In this document: positions 22,001 through 32,800 of the stretch, one piece after another
How the letters are laid out: each line of letters begins with the position of its first letter
Position numbering within the stretch: the first letter of the stretch is position 1
Source of the DNA: Capsaspora owczarzaki ATCC 30864
Taxonomy: Eukaryota; Opisthokonta; Filasterea
NCBI RefSeq assembly: GCF_000151315.2
Contig: NW_011887302.1
Location: 1,040,913-1,104,912, forward strand
Reading direction: 5' to 3'
DNA: 64,000 bases
Notes under the pieces: model-generated
What the model was told of the DNA's origin: nothing
Seen by the model: the letters and a program-made list of their open reading frames with translations, nothing else
The model's database searches: none
Position numbers and translations under genes: made by a program

Positions 22001-22166
22001 TGGTTCTCGGATGTATCATGCGTGTTGAAGTGTACTGGAAATGTCTCATGGTGATATCTGGTATTTGCTGCAGGCCGCGTTGTCAAGACAAGCCGAAGAG
22101 GAGGACATGGTTGAGCATCCGGCCGAAACCGTCAACGGCGGCGACAAGGGCCCAATATCTGGCTGA
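19005..22166 (+). CDS. WDR20: WDR20/CreC-type WD40 protein, activator of USP12/USP46 deubiquitinases
   Basis: Nine exons close in phase: 19005-20249, 20392-20562, 20647-20816, 20896-21005, 21089-21173, 21257-21332, 21436-21519, 21635-21961 and 22074-22166, giving 786 aa. After a disordered Ser/Gly-rich N-terminus the order follows WDR20: NIGRHLYYHEF, TFVKWVPGCDTLM, EFAFSPNFRNLAVVSGDGK, SSYFGGLLTVSWS, TGGEDDQVSLWSF, the HKSWVSCVAFD junction, then YRFGSVGQDTRLLLWE, and a late strand with VTSCQGGMTKLW. WDR20 is a seven-bladed propeller that binds and activates USP12 and USP46; the fungal CreC-CreB pair is the analogue. The first intron was placed by protein alignment (GPQT joined to VATFSAPVE), because the reading frame also stays open into it. 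Confidence 0.93.
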
Positions 22167-22415
22167 TGCATCAAGTGCAATGGATTTGAGTATCTGATGT
22201 CTGAGGGTGTCACCGAATACACGCTGCGCATTACGGCGTCCAAATGCACCAGTCATTTCATTCATTTTTTTTTTTTTCGTTCATTCGAAACGGCGAGCGT
22301 GCAGTTTGGCTATTCCGCATTTCACTTCAATCATCTACACTTTGGCTTGAGCCGTCAACAAACCAACCAACAAACAAACAAACAAACAACAAGAGCTCTG
22401 CAGCGTCGACAAGCC

Positions 22416-25193
22416 ATGAGCGCGCTGGTGGAGACTGTTGCCTTCTCGAGCGATTCGCGAACACAGAGCGACGGCGACTCCTTCGTCACTTCCGCCGCCA
22501 TTGCCCTCGAATTCCCAGCAGCTGAAACCGCCATCACTGTTGCCAACCAGAGCGGAGAACGCAGCGAGGATGTCGCATTCGCGCAATCGACCGAAGAAGG
22601 GTCGGATTTGAATTTCCCGCGCCAGTTTGAAAATCCGCCAACGGCACTTCCAGCCAACCCCGCCAGTCCCTTCCACGCCAAGACGGCCGCATTCGACACA
22701 AAGCAAGGCGTAAGTCAACATCAACCTAATATTGCTGTGTGCTTGCTTCAAAATTTCTGCTCTCGCTTCATCGCAGCGGCGACAATTGAGATTGAGCGCC
22801 AACCACAAAAAAAAAAAAACAAAAAAAAAAAAAAAAAAAAAAGCGAAACCGTTTGGCTTTGAAACACTTTTTTTTTTTTTTTTTTTTTTTTGGTTTTTTG
22901 GTGAATGTTACAGTTACTCAAGAGCTTCTCCTGACCTCAATTATGTGGCATCATTGTTCAATTTTCTCAATACAGAGTCCACTCCTGGTGTCGTCGCCAC
23001 AGCGATCAGCACTGTCGGCGCTGCGTGAGCGATCGTCCAATCTGCCATTCGGAAGCGACACGATGACAGCGCATCCAATGTCGCCACCAGCATCCCCAAG
23101 AAGTCCTCTCGCAAAGACGTCTCCCACGCTGAAGGGAAAGCGGGGCAAGCAGGATCCGGCCGTGTCCGTTCTGGTGACGCGGAATTCGGTGCTTTCGCCG
23201 AGATCGGCCAACGCTGAAGCATCGACTACCATGCCCACACGTTTGGACATTTACAAGCTGTCGTCTGCTAGTGATACAGAGCCTGTTGCGCAGGACATGT
23301 GCAGGCCGAGCTCAGACTCTTCATCACCCTGCGCCGAGTGCGCAGCCATGCAAAGTCGCCTGGCAGCGGCCGAAAAGACGCGTCGCGATCAGCACAAGTT
23401 GCTTGTGACTGTGCAAGAGGATTTGATCAATGCCACCGAGGATTGCAAGGCGTTTGCTGTCGAGTACACCAAGCTGCAGACCGAAGCCACCGAGCTTTGG
23501 GAGAAGAACAGCCGGATGACTGTCGCAATCAAAGAGACGACCCAGGAGATGATTGTGCTTGCAACCGACAACCAAGACAAGGTAAGGGTCAACAAAACAT
23601 GATGCATTTTGGGCTGGTGATTGGATGGTTTGAACACACTAAACGCAAGTCGTGTCCGGGTTGCAGGATGTCGCCATTTTGGAGCTCGAGACAGAGCTGC
23701 GCCACCAAGAGGCGATGGCCGAGCATTGGCGAACACAATTTGAAAAGTTTGAGGCCAGCGTCGATGCTGGATCTTCTGCAAAGCTGGCCGCGCTGCTTCA
23801 GGAAAAGTCGGAACTGGAGCGGGCCGCACAGGCTTTTATGGCCGAAAAGTTTGAGCAAGACTCGGCGCTGTTGCAGGCGACTCTTGAAACCAAGACCCTT
23901 CAGCAGCAACTGGACAAGAAGGCGCAAGAGACACTCAACCTTCTTGCCACCCTCGAAACGGAGCGTGAGCGGTTTGCAGAGCTCCTCGGCCAAGCGCAGC
24001 AGGAAGCGCGTGCAGCCAATGCCGCCGCCGAGCAGGCATTAGCATCCGCCGCCGAAGCGCGAAACATGATGGAAGAGTCCCAAAAACAGCAACTCGCACT
24101 GGAAATGGATACCACAGAGCGGGATCAGTGGCAACAGCTGATTGAAACTGCGCAACAAGAGAGTGCCAAGCATTACCAAGCCGAGGAGGCTCTCGTTGCC
24201 GCATTGAGCGACGCTCATCAACAGCTGTATGCTGCGCAGCAGTCGCACAACGAAGCGCAAGCCAAAACGGCTGCGTGGGCGCAGTGCGAGGTTGACGCGG
24301 CTCAGGCTGTGCAAGCAACGTTGCGCACTCGCATTACAGCGCTGGAAGCGGAGGTCGACGCTCTGACCAGCCGCAATGTCTCGTTGCGCGAGTTTGCAGA
24401 CAGCGAGCAAGAGGCCGCAGCTGAAATGGTTGCAGAACTGGAGCAGACCATGCAAGCCGCGACCGAGGAGACCTTGGAAGCAACGCGCACGGCGGATCGA
24501 CTCACCACCCAGCTTCGGACTGAGCAAAAGCAGACACAAGAGCTTTCTTCTCAGCTGTCTTCCGCGGTCTCACAACTGGAGACGGTGCAGCAGGCCATTC
24601 AAACACATGCAGCGCACGAAGCCGAACTCGTAAACTCCCTCAACGCCATGAAACAAGAGCAACACGAGCTCGAGCAAACGTACCAGAGCACCTTTGAATT
24701 GTCGCAAACTCAAGCCACTCAAATCTCAGGACTGCAAAAGGAGGTCAGTGAATCAGGATTGTTTTATTTGGAAGCAAAGCTTTTGAGACTGACGCGACAT
24801 TTTGTTCGTTCCAAAATTGCAGCTCGCGACAATCCAAGCGGCGCTGGCTTCTGCTCAATCTCAAGAATCGACGCTTTCAACGCAACTGGCAGGGTTGACT
24901 GCTCATTTGACAAAGTACAAGGAGGCAGCGTCCGCAAAGGCAAGTTGTCATTCAACCACCAAAGTGAATCACACAATGTGCTAACTATCGATCGATGGTG
25001 CTCTGCTCGACAGATGCAAGTGCAGCAGGAAAACCTCAAACGAGCCGAGGAAGAGGTGGACTCGCTGGACTTGATGCTCAGCAGTGTTCGCAGTACGCTC
25101 GCCCAAAACCGGCAGCACATCCAGCATGTGCCAAAGCTGGCATCGTTGTTGGCAACACTGAATGTGGAGCCTTTGGCGGAAGCCTCGATTTAG
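22416..25193 (+). CDS. Unrecognised coiled-coil protein
   Basis: Five exons, all joined in phase 0: 22416-22709, 22976-23581, 23667-24743, 24823-24939 and 25014-25193, giving 757 aa. I do not recognise the family. Residues 1-200 are Ser/Pro-rich and probably disordered. A Cys pair (CAEC) precedes a helical region at about 210-300, and from there to about 730 the chain is nearly continuous coiled coil rich in Ala, Gln and Glu. No membrane segment or catalytic motif is visible, so a structural or adaptor role is the most that can be said. The first intron holds long A and T tracts (about 22808-22890). The fourth intron has a GC donor (GCAAGT at 24940). The gene lies 249 bp after WDR20, on the same strand. 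Confidence 0.85.
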
Positions 25194-25338
25194 AGACAAG
25201 AAAAGGACTTGATGATTTTGAATTTTTCGCGTTTGATTGTCGATTGCTTTTGTGCCGGGCAGCTCTTGCTTTGTAATTAGAATGATTTTTTTTGTTTGCA
25301 TTGGCTTCGCAAGTTTCCAAACCCATGGCCTAATGGAT

Positions 25339-26426
25339 TCAGGTTGACGACGGCGTTTCGCCTTCTGCTGCGTTGGGACTTTGCTTGGCGGAATTCGCAG
25401 CACCACTAGCTTGCGCACTCACCGGATGCTGCTTTGCAACGGAAGATGAATTCTTTTCGAGAGCCTTGAGAGCACGGTTGTGACGTGCTTTCAGCTCACG
25501 CTTGGCTCGTCGCATGCGATCTTGCTCGCTTTTGAGTTGCTCCTTGGTTGGGGTGCCGTGCAGGGCCAGATTGACCAACTCGCACAGTTGTTTTCGCGCT
25601 TGCTTTTGATTTTGCGCAAGCGAGCGATGCATGTGGCACTGTTTGTGATTGTGGAGCATGCGAATCGCGCCGGAATGAGTTAGAACAGGGAATGAGGTCA
25701 AACAACGTCGTATGGCTCACCACCACCACCTCCTCCTCTTTCCAAAATGCTGCATTGAACCATACTCACCCGCACAGCAATGCCGGTGGGCAGGTGCCGC
25801 AGAAACACACCGTTGGTGCTCTTGTTCACCTTTTGACCACCTTTGCCGCCACCTTTGATGAACTTCTCCTCCAAATCGGACTCGAGCAACGGCGAGCTCG
25901 TCCCAGCAAACGCACGAAGCGCTGCGTCCTGTAGAGATTCCCGCTGCACCACAGGCTCGGCGTCGGTGTGGCCGACCGATGTTCGCGTTTTGTTCATCAC
26001 GTCGCCGCCGCTCCCAGGCTTCTTGCGCGCGTGCTCGAGCGCAGTGCTCGGATCCCATTCCACGTCGCCACTATCCGTGCTTGCATCTCTGTGCTCGGCC
26101 GCCGGCTCGACTGTCAGCGCCGAGCGAGGACTGCTTTGCTCGCGATTGGGCTGCGATGGCAACAGTTCGCTCGGGATGGCCAGCCCGCCCTTCTTTCTGA
26201 GTTTGTGCGCCTGCTTCTTGACAGACAGTACTGCTTGAATCAGTGCTCGCGACGGCTGCGGTCGTGCGTGCGGACCAAGCGCTTCCGGCATGACTGCAGC
26301 CGTCCCACTCTGCTGCTTGCTCGCTTTGGACGACATCATCATGGTCCGAGCGCGCATTTCCACAATGCTGGAGCGCATGGATATCCGAGCAGACAGTCGC
26401 ATAACTCCTGCAACGTTCAGCGCCAT
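25339..26426 (-). CDS. MTRFR: Mitochondrial GGQ release-factor-like ribosome rescue protein (MTRFR/C12orf65 type)
   Basis: Two exons read leftward: 26426-25770 and 25638-25339, in phase 0, giving 318 aa. The class I release-factor core is DLEEKFIKGGGKGGQKVNK followed by HLPTGIAVR in exon 1. Exon 2 continues directly with CHMHRSLAQNQKQARKQL, matching the CHQTRS...NRKRARQIL of C12orf65. The universal GGQ that triggers peptidyl-tRNA hydrolysis is present and no codon-recognition domain is present, as in rescue factors. I chose the ATG at 26426 because it opens an Arg/Ser/Met-rich, acid-poor stretch that looks like a mitochondrial targeting peptide; upstream sequence is low complexity. About 150 residues between this and the core are disordered and longer than in animals. 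The tail is basic. ICT1/MRPL58 is the alternative family. Confidence 0.83.
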
Positions 26427-26611
26427 CTCTCGATCGCACAGAGCTGTCAAAACTTGAGAACCTATGCAAAGCAAAACAAAAGAGTGACTGGAGCTGTCAC
26501 AACGGCGGTCGTGGTATCCATTAGCGCTGGCTGACCCCCCCCCCCTTTTTTTTGTTGGCCTTGTCATTGGGATTGATTTTGTGCTTGACAGTTGACTTCT
26601 GAGAAGCTCAG

Positions 26612-26650
<39 letters not shown>

Positions 26651-26894
26651 TTTCTTTGTTTTTCATTGTTTGTCGTCCTCGCTTTTTGTTCCCCCGACAT
26701 TTTTCACGCAGACAAGTTTTCATAGTCCGATGAGGTAACCCTTCGCTTTGCGTGTGCTGGCTGATCGTGTTGCTGGCTTGGATTTTTCCCGCCAAAAATC
26801 ACTAATTTTTTTTTTTTTTTTTTTTTTTTTTGTGCGATGCTTCTCGTCCAGTTCGAGTAAGTCGGCGTCATCGCCCTCTCCCCCCTCCACACGC
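26427..26894. other. Divergent intergenic region, MTRFR / SMCHD1-like
   Basis: This is 468 nt with a T run of 34 at 26614-26647 and another of about 24 at 26807-26831. No gene was seen. It probably holds both promoters. Confidence 0.6.
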
Positions 26895-29800
26895 ATGCAC
26901 ATCACTCTCAATCATCACGTTGCTGGGTCTCGTCACACGCAGCCCTCGCTGAAGCAATGCAGATCCAGCTTTGCACTTTGATCGTGTTTTTTTGTTGTTT
27001 TTTTTCCCGCGCTTTTTTCCCAGTCGTCGTCGTTGTGCAATCGATCTCACTTCATCTGCTGGTCGCTTCCAACATCCCCCAGCCACAACGCCGTCCAAGG
27101 CGAACAGGTCATCCTCCGCCGCAACCGTGGCGTCGTCGCCGGCAGTCGCGCTGGCGTCGGGCTCGCCTGACGAGCGCGTTCATCGCGTTGTGCGCGTCTG
27201 GCACAACGGACCGAACAACCCGCTCACGATCGACTATGACGCGAGCATGCAGCTGCAGGCTGTCTTTGACCAAGCATGTGTTCACGCTGGGTTTGCCAAG
27301 ACGGCGAAGGCGGTTCTGCGGCCCCTCGACTCGATTGTCGATGCGAGTGAGCTGTCTGGCTTCTTGCGCAAGAGGCTCCGCGAGCTGCCTGGCAATGATG
27401 AGTTTGCGCTGCTTCGTCCCGGAGAAGGCAAGAGCGCAACAATCAGGGGGGGGGATTTGCCGTGTTATGAGGGAACCGATTTGATCTCATTCTCTTCCCG
27501 TTGTCACCGTTTTACAGCGCTGGAGCAGGTCACCAAGCAACGTCGCGTCGAGCCAAAGCTCACCCAGGAGCTGCTGCGCACGATGGCATCCAACTACCGT
27601 GCAGCAACCGCGTTGGCTGATATGATGGACAACTCGATTGAGGCCACGCTGGACAATCCTGGCGAGCGTGTTATTACAATCACGCTCGACCGCGCCAATC
27701 GAGTAAGCAAAGCCTCTGAATGTTGATTTAGCTGTCGCTTGTTTGTGTTTCCAACCTTGCTCAAAACGATTTCTTGTTTTTTTTTTTTTTTTTTTTTTTT
27801 TTTTTGTGTGTGTTTTTCCTCGGACGTGCCCACGCAGACCCTGGTTCTCGAGGACAATGGCCGTGGCATGAATGCCAACAATGTATCCTCCATGATCACG
27901 CCGGGTATCTCGGACAATGTCGACCGAGCTGGAGGAGGCAGCAAGGGCGTCACGGACGAAGTCGTTCAGGTCAAGGGAGCGACTTCCCACATGTCCCACT
28001 ACGGCGTCGGCCTCAAGGCGTCCGTGACCCATCTGGTCAAGCCGGATGTTGGCTACGTCGAAGTGGTCACCAAGACCATCGACAGCACCGTGTCGTCGAT
28101 TGTCCTCAAACGACCGTCGACAAGCAGCTCTGCAGACCCGGCCGCAATGGATACCAGCGATGACTCAGACCCAACCGCTCGCGAGAAAGCGCGTGAGGCA
28201 GCGCTCAAACTGCGCGCCACCACGACATCCGTTGTCAACGTCGACCACTCGTTCCGCGACCCCAGCAAGGACGAGATCGGCAAGTCGTTCACTCGCATTT
28301 GCGTCAACAACCTCACCGACGCAGCGCTGGCCTCGGATTTTGGCCAAGAGGACGACCTCGCTGCGTTCATTCGCAGCGTCTACCACCTCTATCTGTTTGG
28401 ACCCGATGGAGCAGAGTTCAATGTTGCGTCCGGCAAGCCGGTCATCTTGACAGATGTCGAACCCTCGACACAAAACAGCAAGGCTGCCGCGCACCGAATT
28501 CCACTCTGGCGCAGCCTAGTCACCCCCGCCGCTGGTTCCTCCAAGCGACAGGGCTTGGGAGAGCAGAGCTTTAGTGTGATGCTTCCATTCATGTCTGGCC
28601 GAACGGTCGCGATGGATCCGCGTGCTGCGTATTCTTACGCCGACACTGTCGATACCGTCATCTCCGTTGGCCGTGATTTGCAGGAGATCAAAACTGTCGA
28701 GCTTGATTTGCTCTCCAACTGCGCTGTTCGGACGGTTCAGATCAACTTCACCATCGAGAACTGGAATGATGACGGGCCAGTGCAAATGTCCCAAAAGGAG
28801 ATTGACGACATACTCGTATCATTCCAGACTGCAATCCACTCACAAAGCATGTGTTGGACCTCCGAGTCCAACGGCGACGGGGATCTGTCGTCGGTGGAGC
28901 AGATGCCTCCCGCCAGTCGCATTCTTTCGCTTTCCGACAAGGTCGTGCGCGTGTCCCAGGAGACAGGAGACGCTCGAATTTTCACCATGCGAGTCTCCCT
29001 TGCCGACAGTGACGACACGGACTTTGTCAGTCGATATCTGCAGTTTGGAGGCATTTTGCCAGCCATCCGCATCCGCAGTATTCAAGTCACTGGGCGATAC
29101 AGTGAGTGCGATCAGCGAAAAAAGTTGTCGATGTTACGATTTCTCGTTTGTGCTTGATACTAATTGCTATGTGTGCAGTGGGATTCTCGAGACAGATCGC
29201 CAACCCCAAGCCAGTGCGAATTATCTTCAACGGACGCGATCTGCAGACCGATAGCTCGTTGCAAAGCTCAGACATCGTGTTGCAGATGATGAAGTCTGCT
29301 TGCGTCATGCCCAAGTGCCCGACCCCGCTCCGTCTCGGTCTCCGGATTGCACACGGTGGTCGCACGGGCTATGCAGATGTAAGACGGTTCTTCGTTGGAA
29401 GCGTTCATTGTGTTCGTGTGGTTTACCTATAGCTCATTCCTCCCGTGTTGACAATTCGCTCTCTGCAGATGTACTTTTTGTACTTTCCATTCCGCGACAA
29501 CACCGAGCAAGTGCCTGCAATCCAAGACGAGCCCTGGTCGTCGCCCGTGGTTCGAGCGGGCATGCGCTACTTTTGGCGCGGTCGTTGGCTGTTTAAAGAG
29601 GCCGCCTGCCCGCAGTGGTTGCAAGAAGCGACTTTGCGCAAGGTGCTGGTTGGCAAACGACGTGTACCGCAGCAAGCTCTTGGCCGGTGGGTCTGTCTGG
29701 TCTTCCTGTCTGGGGACTTTACGCCCGACTACACCAAGAGCACTCTGCGTCAGCAAGTCCCTTTGAACGACATCTTGCTGCAACTCGGCGCTGCCAATGC

Positions 29801-32800
29801 AGGAAAGGGCTCCCAGTATGGCCTCGACGCTCGCCTTGGACCCGTGAGCGTCAAGCAGGTGACGTACTTGTCGCAAGATAATACCAAGCACACCGAGGAG
29901 CCTCTGGACCTTTCCACCATGCAAAAGAAGGTTGCGACCTGGTTGATCGACATGAACTCGAGCGTCGACGACGAGGTTTTCTTTGAGCGAGAGCACTACA
30001 CTGGCAGCGATTTGAAGCGTAATTTGCATGTTTACCACACGGTGACGATCTGTGCCAGCAAGTTCTCGGCCAAGGATTTCGTGAACATTGGCAAACCGAA
30101 AAAGCCAGAATTTGTGCAAGTCGTCTCGTTTTCCCACAGCGGCGCGGACGAAGCAGACATTAGCCAACCTCGGCTTCATTACAACAAGGTGCTCAACTCG
30201 AGCGGAGACACGGACGCCAACCCCGAGGTCCATCCACACGAGAAGCTGTTGACCGACATCCTCACCAACATCAAGGTGGTCACCTTGGCGGACCTGAAGC
30301 GCCTGGACGACAGCATTGCAAACGCCCTGTTTGTTCGCTCGATGGGAGACAGTGCTGATGCGTGGGAGCACATCTCAAAAGCCAAAGCGCCCGTCATGGC
30401 CACCTCGTTCGATGGGTATTTGAATGTTGGCGCGATGAGCGTGACGAACAAGGAGCTGGGTCAGACCGAGGCCATTCCTCAAGGCGTGTCGCTTAACATT
30501 TTCTTCCAGTGTGGGAATTGCGGCGCCTCCAAAGAGGGATGCAGTGTTTGCGACAGCATCCGGCTGAGCTCCACAATGCAAGAGCAGCATGTGTCTGACG
30601 CGCTCAAAGCAGCCTCCGCTAAATTCAAACAGCTGCCCAAGGATAGGATTCGAAGCATCTTTTCTGCCGAGTCCAAGAAAAAGTTCAAGATTGACAACTT
30701 GGCCATGCACAGTTTCAACACGAAGAATCTTTTCAAGCTGCCTGGGCACTACTACGTCGTGGCGATGCCGTACCAAAACAGCGAGATCCTGTCGACTGTT
30801 CAGCCGTCTTTCACAAAGATTGAGGTCGAAGGTGGGATGCCGGCGAAGGCAGAGATTGAGTTTGACAAGTTCGACCTGAAGAAGGGATTGCCGATTGGCT
30901 GCCCGCTCGAGCTGTCCGTCACACTGTTTGACGAGTATGGCAATCACACCACTCGTGGGGTGAATACGCAAGCTCGCGCAACCCTCTCGCTTGCCGTTGT
31001 TCGCAAGGACTCGGCAACTGCCCCGCTCTTTGACTTGACTTTGTCTCAGCAGCCGCTCAAGTGCGTGGATGGGAAACTTTCCGGCACCATGACCATCCAA
31101 CCTTCGAGCGAGTGGCGCTCACGCAAGACCTTCCCCAAGCTGACAATCCAGGGAACACTGGCTTTCGTGTCTCCAGACCAATCGCAGCTGGTGATTGAGC
31201 CCTTCACCGTGACGCCAGCTCCGGGCCTTCCTGCATCTCTCCAAGCAACATCAAAGACTATCAGGCTGCTTGAGGAGGTGTACGACGTGAATCAACCGTT
31301 CCCGTCTCGCTTGGAGTTCACTGTGTGTGACGCGTACGGCAACGAGGTGCGCCCCAGCGAAGGCGGGCACTTTCGTGCGAGAGCGACTGGCGACGACGTT
31401 GGTCTGTCAAAGCCGTTGATCCTAAAGTCGGATTCGGACGGTGTGTTGAGCATTGACGAAGGCCAGCTCACGCTCAAGCAGGCGGACTCTGTTCTGTACA
31501 TCGAGCTGGCAGATGTTGCGAACGCCGTCCCTTTGGAAGTGGTATGACGCCAGAGAGATTCGGATGTTTCTAGCTGGAGCTCAGTGATTGTGTGAGTTGC
31601 TAACTGCTTTTTTCGGCGGGTCGGATGTCTCCACTTTTCGATATATTTGACAGACGCTTCATGGATCCACTTTTCACATTGCGCTGCTCAATGACGGCGT
31701 TCCTGTGCAGATGATCAACGGAGCGGGATTTATCACCGCTCCTGTTGGCACAATCCTGTCTGACCTGCAATGCGTCCTGACCCGCAACGACGTTGCAGCC
31801 GATTCGAAGCACGTTTACCCAAGTTGGGTTCGTAACTCTGGGTATGTCACTAATGCCGATGGCATTGCCTCGCTTCCGGCAATCGAGTGTAGCAAAATAC
31901 TCCAAGAGCTACAGTTTGGACTGCAGCTGGCGCTGAAAGGCGAGTCGGTCTTCAGCTTTACGGTCAAGACGACTCCTGGTCCGGTATCAAAACTCAGCGT
32001 CGGCGTCGTGAAGGGGTCTCCGCCAGTCTCGAGGGTGTCCAGCGCGCCATGCAATGTGTGCCGCAAAAAGCCAAACGAAAAGAATCGTCTTGTGGCTTGC
32101 TCGGGAGAGTGCCCGATTCACACCGCCAACTACCATCCCAAATGCGCTGGAATCGATGAGGCGAATCAGAATCTCGACAATTTGTCATGGCTGTGTCAGT
32201 CCTGCACTCAAATTGCCAACAAGAGCGAGATCTCAGTGTACCTGTCCGCGACAGATGAGTTTGGTAATGTAGTGACAGCTCCGCAATGCAGCGAGCTGCA
32301 CATCCTCCCGGAGGCGCTTTCATCGGAGGACTTTGACCCGAACTTGCCCGCCCAAACGATTGCGCAAAGCGAAGCCGACGTCGCGCCAATGTCTGTTGTC
32401 ACTGCTGGTCCGAGTCGAGCCAAGAGCTCGTCCAAGCCGAGCCACGGTGTCGCGGATGTTCCCGGCAACTCGGGCGCCATTGCTGCCCATGGCTTGACCG
32501 CCACGTATGCCTTTTCGCAAGCAACAGCAAGCGGAACGGCGTGCCAACTGCTCAAGCTGCGAGTCTCTGCCGAGGGTGCCGAGCAATCGTTCCGATTGCG
32601 CGTGCGCGACCCCAAGCATGGAATTTTGACATTCATTCCATTCCGACTTGTGGCGGGGGCTCCTGCAGGCTTCCGACTCGCAGACCATGACAGCAATCAA
32701 CCGCTCGTCCTCGAGAACGGATCGAGCCCCGCTTTGACGGTTCATGTCGTGGACAGCAACGGCATGGTTGTCTCGAGCGTTAGCGGCGGAGTTCGCGTTG

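Noticed and set aside
16994-22166. A defence island linking SHFL-like protein, WDR20 and the retroelement
   Set aside because: WDR20 is a housekeeping deubiquitinase partner and the retroelement lies 15 kb away. There is no evidence of a joint function.
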